Positions 16,783 through 25,904 of a stretch of 64,000 bases of DNA are shown here, one piece after another. Every line of letters begins with the position of its first letter. The stretch's first letter is position 1. This DNA is from BD2-11 sp965221785 (GTDB taxonomy: Bacteria > Gemmatimonadota > Gemmatimonadetes > Longimicrobiales > Gaopeijiaceae). The DNA lies in the NCBI GenBank assembly GCA_965221785.1, contig CBDCSR010000003.1:2356001-2420000 (forward strand), in the 5' to 3' direction. The notes under the pieces were generated by a model that did no database searches, was not told where the DNA came from, and worked only from the letters and a program-made list of their open reading frames with translations. A program made the position numbers and the translations under genes.

Positions 16783-18066
16783 TCAGTCCACGACCCTCGC
16801 CATGAATTCGGCCTCCGCGGCCAGCACCCCGTCCACGTATCCCTTGCCTCTCATCTTGCAGGTACCGCGCCGGAAGCGCAGAAGCTCCACTTCGCACACC
16901 AGCTGGTCGCCGGGCACCACCGGCCGCCGGAAGCGCGCCTTCTGTATCGACATCAGATAGACCTGCTTGTCGCGCGGGTTGCCCACGGAATCGATGAGCA
17001 GAAGTCCGCCGATCTGGGCCATCGCCTCCACGATGAGCACGCCGGGCATGATGGCCCGTCCGGGAAAGTGTCCCTGAAAGAACGGTTCGTTGATGGTGAC
17101 GTTCTTGATGCCCGTGATCTGGCGCCCGCCTTCGACGCTCGCGATCCGGTCCACGAGCAGCATCGGATAGCGGTGCGGCAGGTAGCTCCGGATCCGCTCG
17201 ACATCGAACGCGGGCGCGGCAGGCGTGCGGTCAAGTCGCTCGGCAACCAGCCGTCCGAGTTCGATGTTCCCGTTGTGACTCGGTCGCTCCACCACCAGAT
17301 GGCCCCGCAGCCGGCAGCCGAGCAGCGTCAGATCGCCCAGTACGTCCCCGATCTTGTGACGCAGGAATTCGTCGGGGAACCGCAGTCCGTCGTTGGTGAC
17401 GCCCTGGTCGTCCAGAACGATGGTGTTGGCCAGCGTTGCCCCCTGCGCGAGGCCACGTGCATGCAGTTCCTCCGCGTCGGCGAGGAAACCGAAGGTGCGT
17501 GCCGGCCCGATATCGGCTCGGAAACCGGCGCCGAAGCTGTCGAATGATCCGGTCTGGCGCCCGATTGCGGGGTGTTCGAAATCGATGGTCGCGGTGATGC
17601 GGAATCCCGCGCCGGGCGCAAGGATGTACGATTCGCCGCCGGCAGCGCGCAGCACGACCGGCTCATCGAGTTCGGCCACCCGCGCGGGCGCGTGCTGTTC
17701 CGCCACTCCCGCTGCTTCCAGAGCATCCAGAAAGTCCAGGAAGCTCCCGTCCCGGATGGGGATCTCGGGTCCGGAGACGTCCACCCGCACGTTGGAAACC
17801 CCGCTGGCGCCCAGCGCCGCCATGAGGTGCTCCACCGTGCGAACCCGCGCTTCCCCCCGGCCGATGCTCGTTCCGAACTCGGTGTCCACGACGTGATCCA
17901 GGGTCGCGGGAATCTCGGGTTCGCCGGGCAGATCGATCCGCCGGAAGACGATGCCGGCGCCGGGTTCGGCCGGATGGAACGACACGGCCGCAGGCTCCCC
18001 CAAATGAATGCCGATGCCCTCGAGGCTCACCTCCCGGCCGATCGTGCGCTGGCGGCTCCCGTTCAT
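16783..18066 (-). CDS. lpxC/fabZ: Bifunctional LpxC-FabZ: UDP-3-O-acyl-GlcNAc deacetylase fused to 3-hydroxyacyl-ACP dehydratase
   Basis: One 427-residue chain joins two enzymes. Residues 1-280 are LpxC, the committed zinc deacetylase of lipid A synthesis, with zinc ligands His80 (TVEHLMAAL), His237 and Asp241 (RHKIGDVLGD) and catalytic His264 (SHNGN). Residues 290-427 are FabZ, the hydroxyacyl-ACP dehydratase, with PHRYPMLLVDR, catalytic His333 in GHFPGR and Glu347. Both active sites look complete. The fusion is known in Bacteroidota and joins the enzymes that compete for 3-hydroxyacyl-ACP. ATG at 18066 overlaps the lpxD stop as ATGA; longer in-frame readings overlap lpxD and are rejected. 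Confidence 0.95.
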   Translation of the reverse strand: MNGSRQRTIGREVSLEGIGIHLGEPAAVSFHPAEPGAGIVFRRIDLPGEPEIPATLDHVVDTEFGTSIGRGEARVRTVEHLMAALGASGVSNVRVDVSGPEIPIRDGSFLDFLDALEAAGVAEQHAPARVAELDEPVVLRAAGGESYILAPGAGFRITATIDFEHPAIGRQTGSFDSFGAGFRADIGPARTFGFLADAEELHARGLAQGATLANTIVLDDQGVTNDGLRFPDEFLRHKIGDVLGDLTLLGCRLRGHLVVERPSHNGNIELGRLVAERLDRTPAAPAFDVERIRSYLPHRYPMLLVDRIASVEGGRQITGIKNVTINEPFFQGHFPGRAIMPGVLIVEAMAQIGGLLLIDSVGNPRDKQVYLMSIQKARFRRPVVPGDQLVCEVELLRFRRGTCKMRGKGYVDGVLAAEAEFMARVVD

Positions 18067-19124
18067 GGACGCTCCTCTTTCCCGGTCATGACTCGTCCTT
18101 CCCTCTCCAGCGCGGACAGCCGTTCCTCCAGCTCCCTGACCCGCTCCCTCAGCGCCGGAAGCCTGCGCATCGCCGCCATGGACTTCCAGAACTCCGCGCG
18201 CGGACGCCCGGGGAACCCGACCACGCTGGTCCCGGCGGGGACATCCTTGATCACTCCGGTCTGCACGGCCACCCGTGCCCCGTCGCCGATCTCCAGGTGG
18301 CCGGTCGCGCCCGACTGCCCCGCCATCACCACGCCCCTGCCCAGCGTCGTGGAACCGGAGATGCCCACCTGGGCGATCAGGAGGGAGTGGTCGCCCACGT
18401 TCACGTTGTGGGCGACATGGACCAGGTTGTCGGTCTTGGTGCCGGCGCCGATCACGGTGTCCCCGATGGATCCCCGGTCGACGCAGCAATGGGCGCCCAT
18501 CTCCACATCGTCACCGATGATGCAGCCGCCTACCTGGCGGACCTTCTCGTGGGCGCCCTTGCGCATCACGAAGCCGAAGCCGTCCGAGCCCACGACGGTC
18601 CCGGCATGAAGGACGACGCGCCGACCCAGCCGGGTTCGCGGATATAGAACGACATGCGGGTGCAGGCGCGAGTCGGAGCCGATGCGCGATCCCGCTCCCA
18701 CCGATACGTGGGCACCGATGTGCGCGCGGTCACCGACCTCGACGTCCTCCTCCAGCACCGCGTAGGCATCGATGCACACGTCCCGGCCGAGTCTGACGCC
18801 CTTGCCCAGAACGGCCGTGGGATGGATCCCCGGAAGCGCCTCCTCCGGGGGATGGAGCCGATTGAGCAACCGCGCCAGGGCGAGGCGCGGTCGGCCCGCG
18901 ATCAACAGGTTCGGCACGCGGTCGCGGACGGAAGCGGAAAGGCTCTCCGACACCAGCAGGGCCTCGGCCGAGGACGAGTCCAGGTGCTTCAGGTAGCGCC
19001 GGTCACCGAGAAAACCGAGCCTGCCGCGCCCGGCCTGATCCACCGGCACGACTCGATCGAAGGTCCAGCCGGACTGCCCTTCCAGGCGCGCGCCGGTGAG
19101 AGCGGCGGCTCCTGCAAGGTCCAT
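18063..19124 (-). CDS. lpxD: UDP-3-O-acylglucosamine N-acyltransferase LpxD
   Basis: LpxD adds the second hydroxyacyl chain during lipid A synthesis. With the ATG at 19124 the protein has 353 residues: an N-terminal uridine-binding domain (to about residue 95), a hexapeptide-repeat beta-helix with GTVVGSDGFGF and the catalytic histidine in VHVAHNVNVG, and a C-terminal coiled helix (RERVRELEERLSAL). An alternative GTG at 19184 overlaps the skp stop as GTGA and would add 20 residues. The ATG is preferred because AGGAG lies six bases before it and because family length fits. It follows skp in the classical bamA-skp-lpxD order. Confidence 0.93.
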   Translation of the reverse strand: MDLAGAAALTGARLEGQSGWTFDRVVPVDQAGRGRLGFLGDRRYLKHLDSSSAEALLVSESLSASVRDRVPNLLIAGRPRLALARLLNRLHPPEEALPGIHPTAVLGKGVRLGRDVCIDAYAVLEEDVEVGDRAHIGAHVSVGAGSRIGSDSRLHPHVVLYPRTRLGRRVVLHAGTVVGSDGFGFVMRKGAHEKVRQVGGCIIGDDVEMGAHCCVDRGSIGDTVIGAGTKTDNLVHVAHNVNVGDHSLLIAQVGISGSTTLGRGVVMAGQSGATGHLEIGDGARVAVQTGVIKDVPAGTSVVGFPGRPRAEFWKSMAAMRRLPALRERVRELEERLSALEREGRVMTGKEERP

Positions 19125-19180
19125 GGTCGTCTCCTGTCCTGCTGCTCTTGTGGCGGGCTCCGTCGTCGACGACGGCGGGC

Positions 19181-19714
19181 TCACCGGCCGCCGGTGGGCG
19201 AATTCTGCATGAGTCGGTCGATGACCTGCTGGGTCAGGTTGAGTTCGGGATCCGCGGAGACGATCGCCTGGCCGGAAAGGTCGAAGATGATGGCGTAGCC
19301 GCCCTCCGTCCGGATCTGGTCAATCGCTTCGGTCACCTGATCCATGATGGGCTGCACCAGTTCCGCCTGTCGCCCGGCGGCCTCCCCCTCCAGCTCCGCG
19401 GCCCGCTGGTTGTACTCTTCCTGCTTCGCCTGGATGCTCTGGGTCTGGGTGTCCCGGGCCTGCGGAGAAAGCGTGAGCTGCTGTTGCTCGAACTGCTGGA
19501 TCATGGTCTGCAGTTCTTCCCCGATCTGATCCAGTTCCGCCCGATAGCGAGCCATGTCGCGCTCGAACTGGTCCTGTGCCTCGGTAGCCCCCGGGGCCTG
19601 CGCGAGAATCGCCTGCGAATCGATGTACCCCAGCCTCAGTGGTCCCTGGGCGGCCGCGTCATCGGCCGACATGAAGAAGAAGCCAGCCGCGAGAACAACT
19701 GCTATTGCACGCAT
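19181..19714 (-). CDS. skp: Periplasmic chaperone Skp/OmpH
   Basis: Skp carries unfolded outer-membrane proteins across the periplasm to BamA. The 177-residue precursor begins with a signal peptide (MRAIAVVLAAGFFFMSADDAAAQ) and continues as the OmpH/Skp fold: LRLGYIDSQAILAQAPG, then a long glutamine- and glutamate-rich coiled-coil hairpin (FEQQQLTLSPQARD) and the closing strand GYAIIFDLSGQAIV. The ATG at 19714 is chosen because it begins the signal peptide; the frame is open further upstream into bamA. It lies 131 nt after bamA. This spacer has no obvious promoter. Confidence 0.93.
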   Translation of the reverse strand: MRAIAVVLAAGFFFMSADDAAAQGPLRLGYIDSQAILAQAPGATEAQDQFERDMARYRAELDQIGEELQTMIQQFEQQQLTLSPQARDTQTQSIQAKQEEYNQRAAELEGEAAGRQAELVQPIMDQVTEAIDQIRTEGGYAIIFDLSGQAIVSADPELNLTQQVIDRLMQNSPTGGR

Positions 19715-19845
19715 ATTCCGAGCCTCCCCGAACGCGCGGTCATGATGGAATCGTCTCGTTTTTTCCGAAAACCAACAGCCTGAAAGGATGTCTGCAATGG
19801 TCGCGCAACCGCAAGGCCCCCCGGTCAGACGGATCGCTTCCCGGA

Positions 19846-22272
19846 TCAGAAGCCCGGTCCCATCCTGAAATGTAGCTGCCATCCCGGGTTGGTCTTGTCG
19901 AACCCGTATGCGTAATCGAGGCCCAGCGGCCCGAAGGGCGTGACCAGCTGAGCTCCGACGCCCGCCCCCCGGAACAGGCGCGTGGGCGTGAACTCGGCCG
20001 CGCTCACCCAGACGTTGCCCGCGTCGTAGAAGAACCCGAGCGAAAGGTTGTCGTTGAAGCGGATCGCGTACTCCACCGTCATCGACAGAAACGCATTCCC
20101 CAGCCTCTCGCCTTCCAGGATCCCCGATGCCGCCCCGCGGTCGAAGAAACCGGCCGGGGTGATGGTGGTCTCGTCATAGCCGCGCAGCCTCTCGCCGAAC
20201 TGAACGCCCCCCATCCAGTACCGGTCGAAGGGAAAGCGCTCCGCATCGCCGATGATCGCCCCGGCGCGGACGCTGAGCCCCAGCGTGGTCCGGATCGGAC
20301 GGGCGCCGCTTCCAATCTGGCCCACCGGGGTGAACCAGGTGCCCTCGACTCCGTACTTCATGAAGTCGCCGTCCCCACCCAGAACGCCCCCGTTCATTTC
20401 CGCGGACAACACCTGCCTCGATCCCTGGGTCGGGAAGAGATTGTGGTTGAGGGTCTGCCGCTGGAGGCTCACGGAGAGCGTACTCAGGATGCCGGGATCC
20501 CTTCCGAACAGCGAGCGGTCGTCCGACCTGGAGAACAGCTCGTACTTGGTGCGCGAGAGCGAGTATCCCAGAAACAGTCTGGTGCGCAGAGAACCGGGCA
20601 TCGGGAGCCCGAAGCGGAGAGAACCGCCCTGCAGGCGGCGCTGGCCGGTCGTGAACTGGAAGAACCGGTCGCGCGTGTAGAACGCGGATATCGTGCCGCT
20701 TACGCGCGAGCGCCTGAGTGACGGGTCCGTGTACGACAGGGTGAAGTTGTTGATGTAACGGCCGAAGTCCCAGCGCACGCTTCCCGCCTTGGCCTGTCCG
20801 AAGAGGTTGGGCTGGTCGTACCCCAGGAACCCGGAAAGGCCGTAGCCGCCACCCATCGCGGTGCCGAAGTTCACGGTGCCGGTCTGCCGCTCCGCGACCC
20901 GGTAGACGATGTCCACGTTTCCGCTTCCGTCTTCGGCGGGCTGGAGACTGGGAAGCTCCATCGGGGTCTCGAAGTACCCGAGCGCGGAGACCGCCTGATA
21001 GCTCTGGATCAGCCGCTCTTCGGAGTAGATGTCTCCGGGCAGCGTAAACAGCTGGTCGCGGATGACGCGCTCGTGGGTGTAGTCGTTGCCCTCCACCTCG
21101 ACCCGGCGGATATACGCGGGGGGGCCTTCCTGAATGCGCCAGCCCACCATGAGGGTAGGGTCGCCTTCGCCGTTGGTCTCGTCGAACTCGTAGAACGGCT
21201 CGACGCTGGCCCCCAGGTATCCGTTGTTGCGGTAGAGGGTGCCCACCGCGGTGGCGGCCGCGTCGAAGGCGCTGGCGTCGAACACCGGGTCCTGTTCGTC
21301 ATCCCCGCCGATCCCGAAGCTGCTGAGCAGTCCTCCCTCTTCAGGCTGATAGAACTGCTCGATCTGCTCGGTCGGGAAACGGCTGTTCCCCTCCACCACG
21401 AAGTCGCGCACCCGGTAGCGGGGACCCTCCTCGACCAAGACCTCGAGCCGCGATTTCCCCGTCTCGGGGTCGATGACCAGGGTGTCTCCCATAACCTCGA
21501 AGTCGAGATAACCCCGCGAGCGGTACAACTCGGGCAGCCGGGCGAACAGATCCTCCTCGAGCGTGCTCTCCTGGTATGAGCCCTGACGGAACCACCAGAA
21601 CGCTTCCGGCTTGGTGTCGAGGGCGCCGCGAAGCTGGTCGGAGGCCAGGTTTTCGTTGCCCTCGAACTCGACCTCGGCGATGGTGACGCGCTGGCCCTCG
21701 CTCACTTCGAGAGTCAGGCGCACGTGCCCCGGCTTGTCGGGGACCTCGTCCACCCGCTCGTCGATGCGCGCGAAGGGTATGCCGTCGTCGGCGAGTTCGT
21801 TGCGGATGAAGTCGCGCGCGATGGCGAGCTTTTGCGGCGAATAGGGCTCGCCGGTGCGGAGGTCGGCGGTGTCCCGGACCGATCCCTGGCTCAGCCGCTC
21901 CAGCCCCACAATGGTCACCGCATCCATGATGTCCTGCTCTTCGACATCCAGAACCAGCAGCACCGGCTCGCCCTGGCCTCCAGCGGCGCTGATGGTGAAG
22001 TCCCGGTACTGGCCGGTGTTCCAGAGCGCCTTGAGCGCGGTCTGGATGTCGCGGAAGGAAATCGTGGTGCGCGGCTGCAGCGAGAGGTCGGCGAGAATCT
22101 CCTCGTCGGTCAGGCGCACGTTGCCTTCCACGGTGATGGAGTCGACGAAGGTGCCTGCGGCGGGATCCGCCTGCTGTGCCTTCAGGGAAGCGGGCAGGAG
22201 GCAAGCGGCGACGAGCATCGCCGTGAGCCTTCCGATGTGCACGGAAGCACGTGCGCGGGCGCGTCCGCTCAC
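19846..22272 (-). CDS. bamA: Outer membrane protein assembly factor BamA
   Basis: BamA is the central subunit of the outer-membrane beta-barrel insertase. The 808-residue precursor has a signal peptide ending near SLKAQ (residue 33), five POTRA repeats (the first with DSITVEGNVRLTDEEILADL and the last with EVEGNDYTHERVIRDQLF), and a C-terminal 16-strand barrel (from about residue 440) containing the family GERLRGY motif of the L6 loop and ending in phenylalanine. The start is GTG at 22272, overlapping the clpC stop as GTGA; an ATG at 22218 is an alternative. Coupling to the cytosolic unfoldase gene clpC is unusual. Confidence 0.95.
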   Translation of the reverse strand: MSGRARARASVHIGRLTAMLVAACLLPASLKAQQADPAAGTFVDSITVEGNVRLTDEEILADLSLQPRTTISFRDIQTALKALWNTGQYRDFTISAAGGQGEPVLLVLDVEEQDIMDAVTIVGLERLSQGSVRDTADLRTGEPYSPQKLAIARDFIRNELADDGIPFARIDERVDEVPDKPGHVRLTLEVSEGQRVTIAEVEFEGNENLASDQLRGALDTKPEAFWWFRQGSYQESTLEEDLFARLPELYRSRGYLDFEVMGDTLVIDPETGKSRLEVLVEEGPRYRVRDFVVEGNSRFPTEQIEQFYQPEEGGLLSSFGIGGDDEQDPVFDASAFDAAATAVGTLYRNNGYLGASVEPFYEFDETNGEGDPTLMVGWRIQEGPPAYIRRVEVEGNDYTHERVIRDQLFTLPGDIYSEERLIQSYQAVSALGYFETPMELPSLQPAEDGSGNVDIVYRVAERQTGTVNFGTAMGGGYGLSGFLGYDQPNLFGQAKAGSVRWDFGRYINNFTLSYTDPSLRRSRVSGTISAFYTRDRFFQFTTGQRRLQGGSLRFGLPMPGSLRTRLFLGYSLSRTKYELFSRSDDRSLFGRDPGILSTLSVSLQRQTLNHNLFPTQGSRQVLSAEMNGGVLGGDGDFMKYGVEGTWFTPVGQIGSGARPIRTTLGLSVRAGAIIGDAERFPFDRYWMGGVQFGERLRGYDETTITPAGFFDRGAASGILEGERLGNAFLSMTVEYAIRFNDNLSLGFFYDAGNVWVSAAEFTPTRLFRGAGVGAQLVTPFGPLGLDYAYGFDKTNPGWQLHFRMGPGF

Positions 22273-24737
22273 GTCTTCGTCGCGGACGTGGCTCCCAGGG
22301 AAAGACCGTCCCCCGCCTCGTTGAGGTCGGCCTGGATCTCGTCCCCGGCGCCGAATTCCGCCGTGAGGATCATCTCCGAGAGCGGATCCTCCAGGTAGCG
22401 CTGGATCGCGCGCCGGAGCGGGCGCGCGCCGAATTTCTCGCTGTAGCCCTGCTCCGCGAGGAAACCGACCGCCGCGTCGCTCAGGGTGAGCGTCAGACTC
22501 TCCTCGTCCAGACGCTCGTGGATCTCCTGGAGCAGGATGTGTACGATCTCCCCGATATCCTCCCGGCTCAGCGCGTGGAAGACGATCGTGTCGTCGACGC
22601 GGTTGAGGAACTCCGGGTTGAAGGTGCGATCGATCGCCGCCTGCACCTTGCCGCGCATGAGTTCGTAGCCGGAGCGGGCATCCTCCTCATGGAACCCCAG
22701 GGTCCCGCCCTTGGAGATGTCCCGCGCACCGAGATTGCAGGTCATCACGATGACGGTGTTCTTGAAATCGATGGTCCTGCCGTAGTTGTCCGTGAGGTGT
22801 CCCTCATCCAGCACCTGCAGCAGGATGTTGAAGACGTCGGGGTGCGCCTTCTCGATTTCGTCCAGGAGGACGACGGAATACGGTCGACGCCGCACCGCCT
22901 TGGTGAGGGCGCCGGATTCGTGGTAGCCCACGTACCCCGGCGGCGCGCCGATAAGACGCGAAACCGAGAACCGTTCCATGTACTCGCTCATGTCCACGCG
23001 GATCAGCGCATCCCGGTCCGCGAACATGAACTCGGCCAGCGCGCGCGCCAACTCGGTTTTGCCCACCCCCGTCGGGCCCGAGAAGATGAACGACCCGATG
23101 GGCCGCCGCGGATCCTTCAGCCCGGCACGGCTGCGCCGGATGGCGCGCGAAATCGCCTGAATGGCGGGGTCCTGGCCGACCACCCGCTTGTGCAGTTCGT
23201 CTTCCATGTTGATGAGCCGCCGGGTCTCGGCCTGCTTCATCCGGGTGACGGGAATCCCGGTCCAGCGGCTGACGATGAAGGCGACGTCCTCGACGGTTAC
23301 CTCCGGGCGATGGTGCCTGCGCGCTTCCTGCCACTCCTTCTGGCGCTCGCGAATGCGCCGCTGCAGCTCGCGCTCTTCGTCCCTCAGTTCCGCCGCGCGC
23401 TCGAAATCCTGATTGCGGATCGCGAGTTCCTTCTGTCCCGCCAGCCCCGAGAGCTCCTCCTTCAATTCCTCGACTTCCGGCGACGGCACCTGGCTGGCGA
23501 TACGCGCCCGCGACCCGGCTTCGTCGATGACGTCGATCGCCTTGTCGGGCAGGAAACGGTCGGTGATGTAGCGGTCGGACAGCTTCGCCGCGGCCGCCAG
23601 CGAATCGTCCGACATTTTCACCCTGTGGTGGTCCTCGTAGTGGCCGCGCAGGCCCTTGAGGATGTCCACGGTCTCGGGAAGGGTCGGCTGGTCCACGATC
23701 ACGGGCTGGAAACGGCGCTCCAGCGCCCCGTCCTTCTCGATGTACTTGCGATACTCGTTCAGCGTCGAAGCGCCGATGCACTGGAGCTCTCCGCGGGCGA
23801 GCGCCGGCTTGAACATGTTGGACGCGTCGATGGCGCCCTCGGCCGCCCCGGCGCCCACCAGGGTATGCAGTTCGTCGATGAACAGGATGACGTTGCCGCC
23901 CTGGGAGATCTCGTTCATGACCGCCTTCAGGCGCTCCTCGAACTGGCCCCTGTACTTGGTTCCGGCGATGACCGCGGCCATGTCCAGCGCCAGCAGCCGG
24001 TGGTCCTTGAGCGCCTCGGTGATCTCCCCCGCCGCGATGATCTGAGCCAGTCCTTCGACGATGGCCGTCTTCCCGACGCCCGGTTCGCCGATCAGCACCG
24101 GGTTGTTCTTCTTGCGCCGGCAGAGAATCTCCACGATCCGCTCGATCTCGACGCGACGCCCGATGGTGGGGTCGAGCTTGCCGCCACGGGCCAGGTTCGT
24201 GAGGTCGCGGCAGAAATGATCGAGGGCGGGAGTCTTGGACTTCTTGTCCGGCTTGCCTCCCGCCGGCACCGCCTGTCCCCCGCCGACGTCCGAACTCATC
24301 TCGGAGCCCAGCACCCGCAGGCACTCCGCGCGCGCCCTGTCCAGACGCACGTTCATCGAGTTGAGCACCTGCGCGGCGATGCCCTTCTCCTCCCGCAGGA
24401 GTCCGAGCAGCAGATGTTCCGTGCCGACGTAGGAGTGGTTGAGTTCGCGGGCTTCGGCCAGCGCGAACTCCAGCACCTTCTTCGCGCGCGAGGTATAGGG
24501 CAATTCACCCAGGGCGATGGTCGCCTTGCCCTTGCGAACGGCCTCTTCCACCCGTTGGTGAACCTGGCTCAGATCCGCGCCCAGGTTCATCAGCACAGTA
24601 GCGGCCACCCCTTCCCGCTCACGGATCAGACCGAGCAGCACATGCTCGGTGCCCACATAGTCATGTTGCAGCCTGATGGCCTCGTCCCTGGCCATCGCGA
24701 GCACCTTGCGAACCCGATCCGTGAAATTGTAGTTCAT
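22269..24737 (-). CDS. clpC: ATP-dependent Clp protease ATP-binding subunit ClpC
   Basis: ClpC is the AAA+ unfoldase that feeds ClpP and recognises arginine-phosphorylated proteins. The 822-residue protein has two Clp_N repeats (residues 3-145, each with YVGTEHLLLGL-like cores), a first AAA module with Walker A GEPGVGKT at 217-224 and Walker B VILFIDELH, a middle UVR/coiled-coil region (QKELAIRNQDFERAAELRDE), a second AAA module (GPTGVGKT, VVLLDEIEKAH), a ClpP-docking TLGF loop, and the D2-small domain. The ATG at 24737 precedes the canonical ClpC N-terminus MNYNFTDRVRK. It follows mcsA and mcsB directly. Confidence 0.96.
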   Translation of the reverse strand: MNYNFTDRVRKVLAMARDEAIRLQHDYVGTEHVLLGLIREREGVAATVLMNLGADLSQVHQRVEEAVRKGKATIALGELPYTSRAKKVLEFALAEARELNHSYVGTEHLLLGLLREEKGIAAQVLNSMNVRLDRARAECLRVLGSEMSSDVGGGQAVPAGGKPDKKSKTPALDHFCRDLTNLARGGKLDPTIGRRVEIERIVEILCRRKKNNPVLIGEPGVGKTAIVEGLAQIIAAGEITEALKDHRLLALDMAAVIAGTKYRGQFEERLKAVMNEISQGGNVILFIDELHTLVGAGAAEGAIDASNMFKPALARGELQCIGASTLNEYRKYIEKDGALERRFQPVIVDQPTLPETVDILKGLRGHYEDHHRVKMSDDSLAAAAKLSDRYITDRFLPDKAIDVIDEAGSRARIASQVPSPEVEELKEELSGLAGQKELAIRNQDFERAAELRDEERELQRRIRERQKEWQEARRHHRPEVTVEDVAFIVSRWTGIPVTRMKQAETRRLINMEDELHKRVVGQDPAIQAISRAIRRSRAGLKDPRRPIGSFIFSGPTGVGKTELARALAEFMFADRDALIRVDMSEYMERFSVSRLIGAPPGYVGYHESGALTKAVRRRPYSVVLLDEIEKAHPDVFNILLQVLDEGHLTDNYGRTIDFKNTVIVMTCNLGARDISKGGTLGFHEEDARSGYELMRGKVQAAIDRTFNPEFLNRVDDTIVFHALSREDIGEIVHILLQEIHERLDEESLTLTLSDAAVGFLAEQGYSEKFGARPLRRAIQRYLEDPLSEMILTAEFGAGDEIQADLNEAGDGLSLGATSATKT

Positions 24738-24760
24738 CTGCCTTTCGTGCCCGCGGGTCG

Positions 24761-25897
24761 TCAGGGGTCGCGGCCGGAGCCCGAACTGCTCTCCGGAGGT
24801 TCCGTGTCCGGAATCACCACACCCTCGGTAGCCAGGATGCGGCGCACATAGGTGGCTCGGTGCGCGTCGCGCTCGCCGGGAGGAAGCTTCCGCCCTGCTG
24901 CATCCTCCAGATGGGCGGGCTGCGTGAAGATCATGATCTTGTTGAGCGAGTATACACGGAGCCCAGGGAGAAGTTTCAGCGCCGCGCCCAGGCGAACCCC
25001 CGACAGGAGGTTCATCATTTCCTCGAAAGTAAGAGATCGGGCGTAGCGTAGTAAACCATAGGCACGCCATATCTTATCTTCTGTGACTTGATATGCGTCA
25101 CGAATCAGTACGCGACGTGCCCGCCTCTCGTATTCGATGACTTGGCGCACGATGCGGTCGAGATGGTCGACCAGGTCTTCCTCGGTCTTGCCCAGCGTGG
25201 TCTGGTTCGAAACCTGGAAGAAATTGCCGACGACCTCGGAGCCCTCCCCGTAAAGTCCGCGAAACGTCAGCCCGACCTGGCTCAACCCCTGAAGTACGCG
25301 GCCGATCTCCTTGGTGAGCACGAGCCCGGGAAGATGGATGAGGACCGAGGCCCGCAGCCCGGTGCCGACATTCGTGGGGCAACTGGTGAGATACCCGAGC
25401 TCGTGATCGTAGGCGTACGGGAGCTCCCGGCCCAGATCCTCGTCCAGCCCGTCCACCATGCCCCACGCCCCTTCCAGCGCGAGGCCGGAAACCAGCACCT
25501 GCAGGCGCAGGTGATCCTCCTCGTTCACCATCACGCTGACCGGATCACGGGCCGAGAGCACCACTGCGGCCGCACGCAGCGGCAGGTCGGAGTCCGATTT
25601 CTCGCCAAGCAGGTCCTGGGAGATGAGCCGCCGTTCCAGAAGAATCCGCCGGGTTCCGCCGTCCAGTTCGGCAAGCGGATGGACGCTCGCCTCGGCGAGC
25701 AGGTCGACTTTTTCCGCCGTCCGCCGCACGCGCGCGAGCACGGCCCGACGATCGTTGACCCGCGACTGCGGACCGAACGCGTACCCCTGGAGGTTGCGTG
25801 CGAGGCGGACGCGGGTGGAAAGGACGATATCCGAGTCCGGACCGCTCGCGTCGAGCCACCCCAGGCCGCGATCGAAGATCGTGGACAGGTGATCCAT
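24761..25897 (-). CDS. mcsB: Protein-arginine kinase McsB
   Basis: McsB phosphorylates arginine residues of damaged proteins, marking them for ClpC-ClpP. The 378-residue protein is a phosphagen-kinase homologue with the complete catalytic set: nucleotide-binding STRVRLARN at 27-35, catalytic NEEDH at 125-129, and the essential cysteine Cys173 in TSCPTNVGTGLRAS. The C-terminal part (IRDAYQVTEDKIWRAYG) corresponds to the phosphoarginine-binding dimerisation region. A serine-rich tail follows. It lies 7 nt after mcsA and 23 nt before clpC, the same order as in Bacillus minus the repressor ctsR. Confidence 0.95.
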   Translation of the reverse strand: MDHLSTIFDRGLGWLDASGPDSDIVLSTRVRLARNLQGYAFGPQSRVNDRRAVLARVRRTAEKVDLLAEASVHPLAELDGGTRRILLERRLISQDLLGEKSDSDLPLRAAAVVLSARDPVSVMVNEEDHLRLQVLVSGLALEGAWGMVDGLDEDLGRELPYAYDHELGYLTSCPTNVGTGLRASVLIHLPGLVLTKEIGRVLQGLSQVGLTFRGLYGEGSEVVGNFFQVSNQTTLGKTEEDLVDHLDRIVRQVIEYERRARRVLIRDAYQVTEDKIWRAYGLLRYARSLTFEEMMNLLSGVRLGAALKLLPGLRVYSLNKIMIFTQPAHLEDAAGRKLPPGERDAHRATYVRRILATEGVVIPDTEPPESSSGSGRDP

Positions 25898-25904
25898 CGG
25901 TGCC

